Part shown: one piece after another, positions 7,167 through 10,050 of the stretch
How the letters are laid out: each line of letters opens with the position of its first letter
How positions within the stretch are numbered: the stretch's first letter is position 1
Assembly (NCBI GenBank): GCA_004525685.1
Contig: SPBW01000073.1
Span: 1-10,050 of the forward strand
Direction of reading: 5' to 3'
DNA from: Candidatus Atribacteria bacterium
Lineage (GTDB): Bacteria; Bipolaricaulota; Bipolaricaulia; UBA7950; UBA9294
Length of the DNA: 10,050 bases
Program-made: the position numbers and the translations under genes
Notes under the pieces: generated by a model
Seen by the model: only the letters and a program-made list of their open reading frames with translations
Told to the model about the DNA's origin: nothing
Databases searched by the model: none

Positions 7167-8594
7167 ATGGCTCACCACCACTTCACTCGGAGCGATTGGA
7201 TTCGCGCCGGCGTTGTCATCACAGTCCTCGCCGCTGCACTGTATTTTGTATTCCCCTTCTGGCCATTGGATAAGGTCGTCCAGTTGGGCCTTGACCTCCA
7301 GGGCGGTGTTCGCATGGTTCTCAGCCCCTATGGCCCGATCAAAGAGAAGGATGGAAGAATCGTCGACTTCGAGTTGGCTTCTGAGGAGAGGAAAGCCGAG
7401 GCCGTCAGTCAAGTCATTGCCATCCTCAACAACCGTACAGACCAATATGGATTGGTCAATCCTGAGATTCGGACGTTTGGTGACAATCAGGTCCTGGTAA
7501 ATCTTCCTGGCGCAACGAACACAGAGGCCGCGCGCAGTCTTATTGGACAGACGGCCCAGCTCGATTTCTACCGCGTATTGGATGTCGGCAGCAACCCGCT
7601 CGATGACATCGTTCCCGTTCTCGGCGATAGCGAGATGACGGCATGGCTGCGAACACGGCTTCCTGTTCGTGACGAGAAAGGAATTCAGTACATCCTCGAG
7701 AAACCGTCACTTCTCAGTGGTGCTGCACTTGCAGACGCAACGGCCAGCACGCCCGTGGGTGTATTGGGCGCGACGCCAGAGGTTCGACTCGAATTCACAC
7801 GCGAGGGTGCCGAAGCCTTTGTCGAGATCATCAATGCCATGGATGTAGGCGATCTTCTTGCCATCATGTTGGACGGAAATATCGTCAGTGTCGCGGCCGT
7901 GAGAGAGTCCATCAAAGAGGCAGCATTGCAGGGATGGCGACAGGTCATTGACAAGACCTCGATTTCGGGCAACTTCGATCAGGAAGAGGCCTTCACGCTG
8001 GCCATCGCCCTACGAGCCGGTGCATTGCCGGTAAGTGTCAAGATTGAGCATGAGACGACGATTGGCCCCTCGTTGGGTGCCGACTCGATTCGCAGAGGCA
8101 TGATGACCATTGCCATCGGCTTCGTTCTCATCCTGATCTACATGTTCGCGTTCTACCGCATGTTGGGGTTTGTCGCCAACTTCACGCTTGTGCTGAACAT
8201 GCTGATCGTGTTCGCCGCCTTGAAGATATTCGGCGCTGTCCTCACGCTCCCAGGTATCGCTGGTATCATCCTGACGATCGGCATGACTGTGGACGCCAAT
8301 GTCATCATCTTTGAACGCATCAAGGAAGAGCGGAGAACTGGCAAGTCGCCACTGGCAGCGGTACGCGCGGGATTTGAGAAATCCCTATCCACGCTATTCG
8401 ACGCCAACATCACGACATTGATCACAGCACTCATCCTGCTCATGCTGGGAACGGGTCCCATTCGCGGCTTCGCCGTCACATTGGGAATCGGAGTGTTGGG
8501 CAGCCTGTTCTGTGCCCTCGTTGTCAGTCGATTGCTGATGGAGAAGACGTTCTTCTCGTCCTTCATCCCGGCGAAGGTTACCCAGGAACAGTAG
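7167..8594 (+). CDS. secD: Protein translocase subunit SecD
   Basis: A 475-residue SecD, which with SecF pulls exported proteins out of the SecYEG channel using the proton gradient. It has a first membrane helix at about 12-32, the conserved GLDLQGGVRM (41-50) at the start of the large external P1 domain, LRAGALPVSVKI (282-293) and GPSLGADSI (300-308). Five more membrane helices follow at about 311-329, 336-353, 358-375, 413-430 and 433-456, with TVDANVIIFERIKEE (374-388) after the fourth. It is shorter than E. coli SecD (615 residues), mostly through a smaller P1 domain, but no essential part seems missing. The ATG at 7167 follows GGGAGA. No secF follows: the gene ends inside the 3' end of the convergent holA, overlapping by 17 bases. 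It is last in the mgtE-yajC run. Confidence 0.96.
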   Translation: MAHHHFTRSDWIRAGVVITVLAAALYFVFPFWPLDKVVQLGLDLQGGVRMVLSPYGPIKEKDGRIVDFELASEERKAEAVSQVIAILNNRTDQYGLVNPEIRTFGDNQVLVNLPGATNTEAARSLIGQTAQLDFYRVLDVGSNPLDDIVPVLGDSEMTAWLRTRLPVRDEKGIQYILEKPSLLSGAALADATASTPVGVLGATPEVRLEFTREGAEAFVEIINAMDVGDLLAIMLDGNIVSVAAVRESIKEAALQGWRQVIDKTSISGNFDQEEAFTLAIALRAGALPVSVKIEHETTIGPSLGADSIRRGMMTIAIGFVLILIYMFAFYRMLGFVANFTLVLNMLIVFAALKIFGAVLTLPGIAGIILTIGMTVDANVIIFERIKEERRTGKSPLAAVRAGFEKSLSTLFDANITTLITALILLMLGTGPIRGFAVTLGIGVLGSLFCALVVSRLLMEKTFFSSFIPAKVTQEQ

Positions 8595-9546
8595 CAGTCT
8601 TCGTGGCTGCAAGAATCAATTGCATCAGCGCATCATCAGAGGCAATGCGCCCCTGCTTGATGCGCTGATCTAATTTGATCCCCAATCGCAGAGCCGAGAG
8701 CAGATCGTTGAATGGTCTGCGCTTTGCTTGCCCGATCAGTCTTCTGCAGAGCCAATCTTGCATTCCCATCATCGTAGCAATCTGGGCTTGAGCGTGACGC
8801 TGATCCAGCAACAGGCGTACCATCGTCAATCGTGTCAAGTGGTGAATGATTCCTCCCACGATACGCCCTGAGTCTTCTCGTAGCTCACGAAGCTCGCCAA
8901 GGGCAGCAGGCAATTGACCCTCTCCCAGTCGATCGTAGAATGGATACACCGTCGCTTCGGTATGATTGAAGCACAGTCGGCGAGCCGCTGCCTCTTCGAT
9001 CAAGTCTTGCCCCCCAAACGCTCGTAGCTTCATCACTTCGTTTTGCAGTGACAACAGGTCGTCGCCGCACTCTGTCATTAACAGCCGGGCCACAGCCGGT
9101 GCAAACGTCACTCCTGACTGTTCCAAGATCCTTCGTGCTTCACGCTGCAACTGTGTCCCCTTGAGTGTTGGAAGAACCACTACGGCATCCTCGCCCAGCG
9201 ACTTGGCTTTGGTCTGGACTGCCTTGAGTATCCCATTTGTCGCTTTCAAGGGAGCAGATAGCAGCGTGACGTAGGTTCCTTCAGGAATGCCTTTGCCTAG
9301 CGAGGCTGCGAGTGTCTTGGCAGACCGACTCTTCTCGATTCTACGCAGGATGAAGTGACGGCCAAGCGCAAACAGCGAACACGAACGAAGCTCGACATCC
9401 AAAGCCGAGACATCCATCTCGTCAGCAAAGAGGCCATGGCGCTCCATGTGCGGGTCGATGCTCGCCAGTGCAGCTTCTCGAACAGCCAATGCCTGTTCGC
9501 ACAGATAGCTGTCGCCTGTGATCAGCCGCAGTTGGGGCTCACTCAT
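8578..9546 (-). CDS. holA: DNA polymerase III subunit delta
   Basis: A 322-residue protein matching HolA, the delta subunit of the clamp loader, which opens the beta sliding clamp during DNA replication. Family traits are the LRLITGDSYLCEQAL start (about 6-20), the LFALGRHFILRRIE strand-helix (58-71), the GDDLLSLQNEVMKLRAF segment (161-177) and the C-terminal collar ending IKQGRIASDDALMQLILA (about 296-313). As is normal for delta, no Walker A P-loop is seen. The ATG at 9546 has AAGAGGTG about 6 bases before it. The TAA stop at 8578-8580 lies within the last codons of secD. It is divergent from rnhA. The family is diverse in sequence, so the call rests on the combination of length and these segments. 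Confidence 0.9.
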   Translation of the reverse strand: MSEPQLRLITGDSYLCEQALAVREAALASIDPHMERHGLFADEMDVSALDVELRSCSLFALGRHFILRRIEKSRSAKTLAASLGKGIPEGTYVTLLSAPLKATNGILKAVQTKAKSLGEDAVVVLPTLKGTQLQREARRILEQSGVTFAPAVARLLMTECGDDLLSLQNEVMKLRAFGGQDLIEEAAARRLCFNHTEATVYPFYDRLGEGQLPAALGELRELREDSGRIVGGIIHHLTRLTMVRLLLDQRHAQAQIATMMGMQDWLCRRLIGQAKRRPFNDLLSALRLGIKLDQRIKQGRIASDDALMQLILAATKTATVPG

Positions 9547-9805
9547 GAACGCACCTCTTGATGATCAGGATAGCCAGATGGTAGTTCTCGGCTGGCAGAC
9601 AAGCAACGGCAGATCTCAGAACAATCACGGTACTCCTGCGGGCAAGCTCAGAATCGCCCAAGCTGTTCTTGATAATGCAGAGTGCGTCGGCCATCCGGCA
9701 CAGTCTCTGACTGGGAACACGTTCGCGCGGTATAGAACTCCTCCATCTCTGTTGGCTGATGTGCCGGGTGACAAGAACTCGTAAATGGGATAGCCTCTTC
9801 GCATC
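9547..9805. other. Divergent spacer between holA and rnhA
   Basis: A stretch of 259 bases without a recognised gene. It should hold the start signals of both flanking genes. A possible plus-strand promoter for rnhA is CTGACT (9707-9712), an 18-base spacer and TATAGA (9731-9736), which matches consensus only moderately. No clear promoter for holA was found. An open frame of 68 codons (ATG 9578 to TAA 9784, plus strand) has an AGGA 8 bases before it, but its protein looks like nothing I know and it is only a weak candidate. No tRNA-like fold or strong hairpin was noticed. Confidence 0.4.
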
Positions 9806-10050
9806 GTGGCAACTGTAACCATCTATACTGACGGCGCTTGTAGCGGCAATCCTGGCCCAGGTGGCTGGGGAGCCATTCTCATAAGCGGCTCCTTACGCAA
9901 AGAGATCTCTGGCGGCGATCGGGACACGACCAACAATCGAATGGAACTGATGGCAGCGATCTCCGCGCTGCGCGAACTTAAAATCCAAAGCGACGTCGAG
10001 CTATACACGGATTCCAAATACGTCAAGCAAGGCATCAGTGAGTGGATTAC
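9806..10050 (+). CDS. rnhA: Ribonuclease HI, 5' part (runs off the window)
   Basis: The first 81 residues of an RNase HI, which cuts the RNA strand of RNA-DNA hybrids and removes primers and R-loops. The family signature is clear: VTIYTDGACSGNPGPGGWGA at 4-23 with active-site D9, NNRMELMAAISAL (43-55) with E47, and LYTDSKYV (66-73) with D69. A fourth catalytic residue would lie past the window edge. The frame is closed upstream by TAG at 9791-9793, and the only common start codon that keeps the first beta strand is GTG at 9806. No convincing Shine-Dalgarno precedes it, which is unlike every other gene in the window. The gene is divergent from holA. Confidence 0.95.
   Translation, partial: MATVTIYTDGACSGNPGPGGWGAILISGSLRKEISGGDRDTTNNRMELMAAISALRELKIQSDVELYTDSKYVKQGISEWI

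Noticed and set aside
9625..9822. 65-codon open frame on the minus strand upstream of holA, where lptE stands in E. coli
   Set aside because: It starts antisense to rnhA, has no lipoprotein signal and no similarity to LptE, and is far too short.

Overview
This is a moderately GC-rich (mid-50s percent by eye), gene-dense stretch of bacterial chromosome. It carries housekeeping genes: the DNA polymerase III delta subunit, RNase HI, the SecD and YajC translocase accessories, an MgtE magnesium channel, a YbaK-type tRNA editing deacylase, an M3 oligoendopeptidase and a gamma-glutamyltransferase-like enzyme. The holA, secD and yajC genes make it bacterial. Nothing here fixes the phylum, and the gene order matches no model-organism chromosome that I recognise. 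No mobile element, rRNA, tRNA or CRISPR array was seen.

Layout, left to right. (1) 61-2443, plus strand: an HD-domain protein followed 19 bases later by an oligoendopeptidase F-like zinc peptidase, probably one operon. (2) 2440-4771, minus strand: a YbaK/EbsC-type Cys-tRNA(Pro) deacylase, whose stop codon overlaps that of the peptidase, and a cytoplasmic-type gamma-glutamyltransferase homologue. These two are separated by about 244 bases holding two hairpin-forming inverted repeats. (3) 4772-4937: a short divergent control region with a 13-base palindrome. (4) 4938-8594, plus strand: a tightly packed run of mgtE, an unrecognised six-TM protein, yajC and secD, with gaps of 1, 4 and 10 bases. 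(5) 8578-9546, minus strand: holA, overlapping the 3' end of secD by 17 bases. (6) 9547-9805: a divergent spacer with one doubtful small ORF. (7) 9806 to the window end, plus strand: the 5' part of rnhA.

SecD and YajC are accessory parts of the Sec translocase and use the proton-motive force to help export. Their usual partner secF does not follow secD; the convergent holA gene takes its place, so secF must lie elsewhere or be absent. The MgtE channel and the unknown membrane protein appear to share their transcript. Most of the window looks ordinary. The points most worth a second look are the missing secF, the orphan six-TM protein, the hairpins between ybaK and the GGT gene, and the palindrome between the GGT gene and mgtE.
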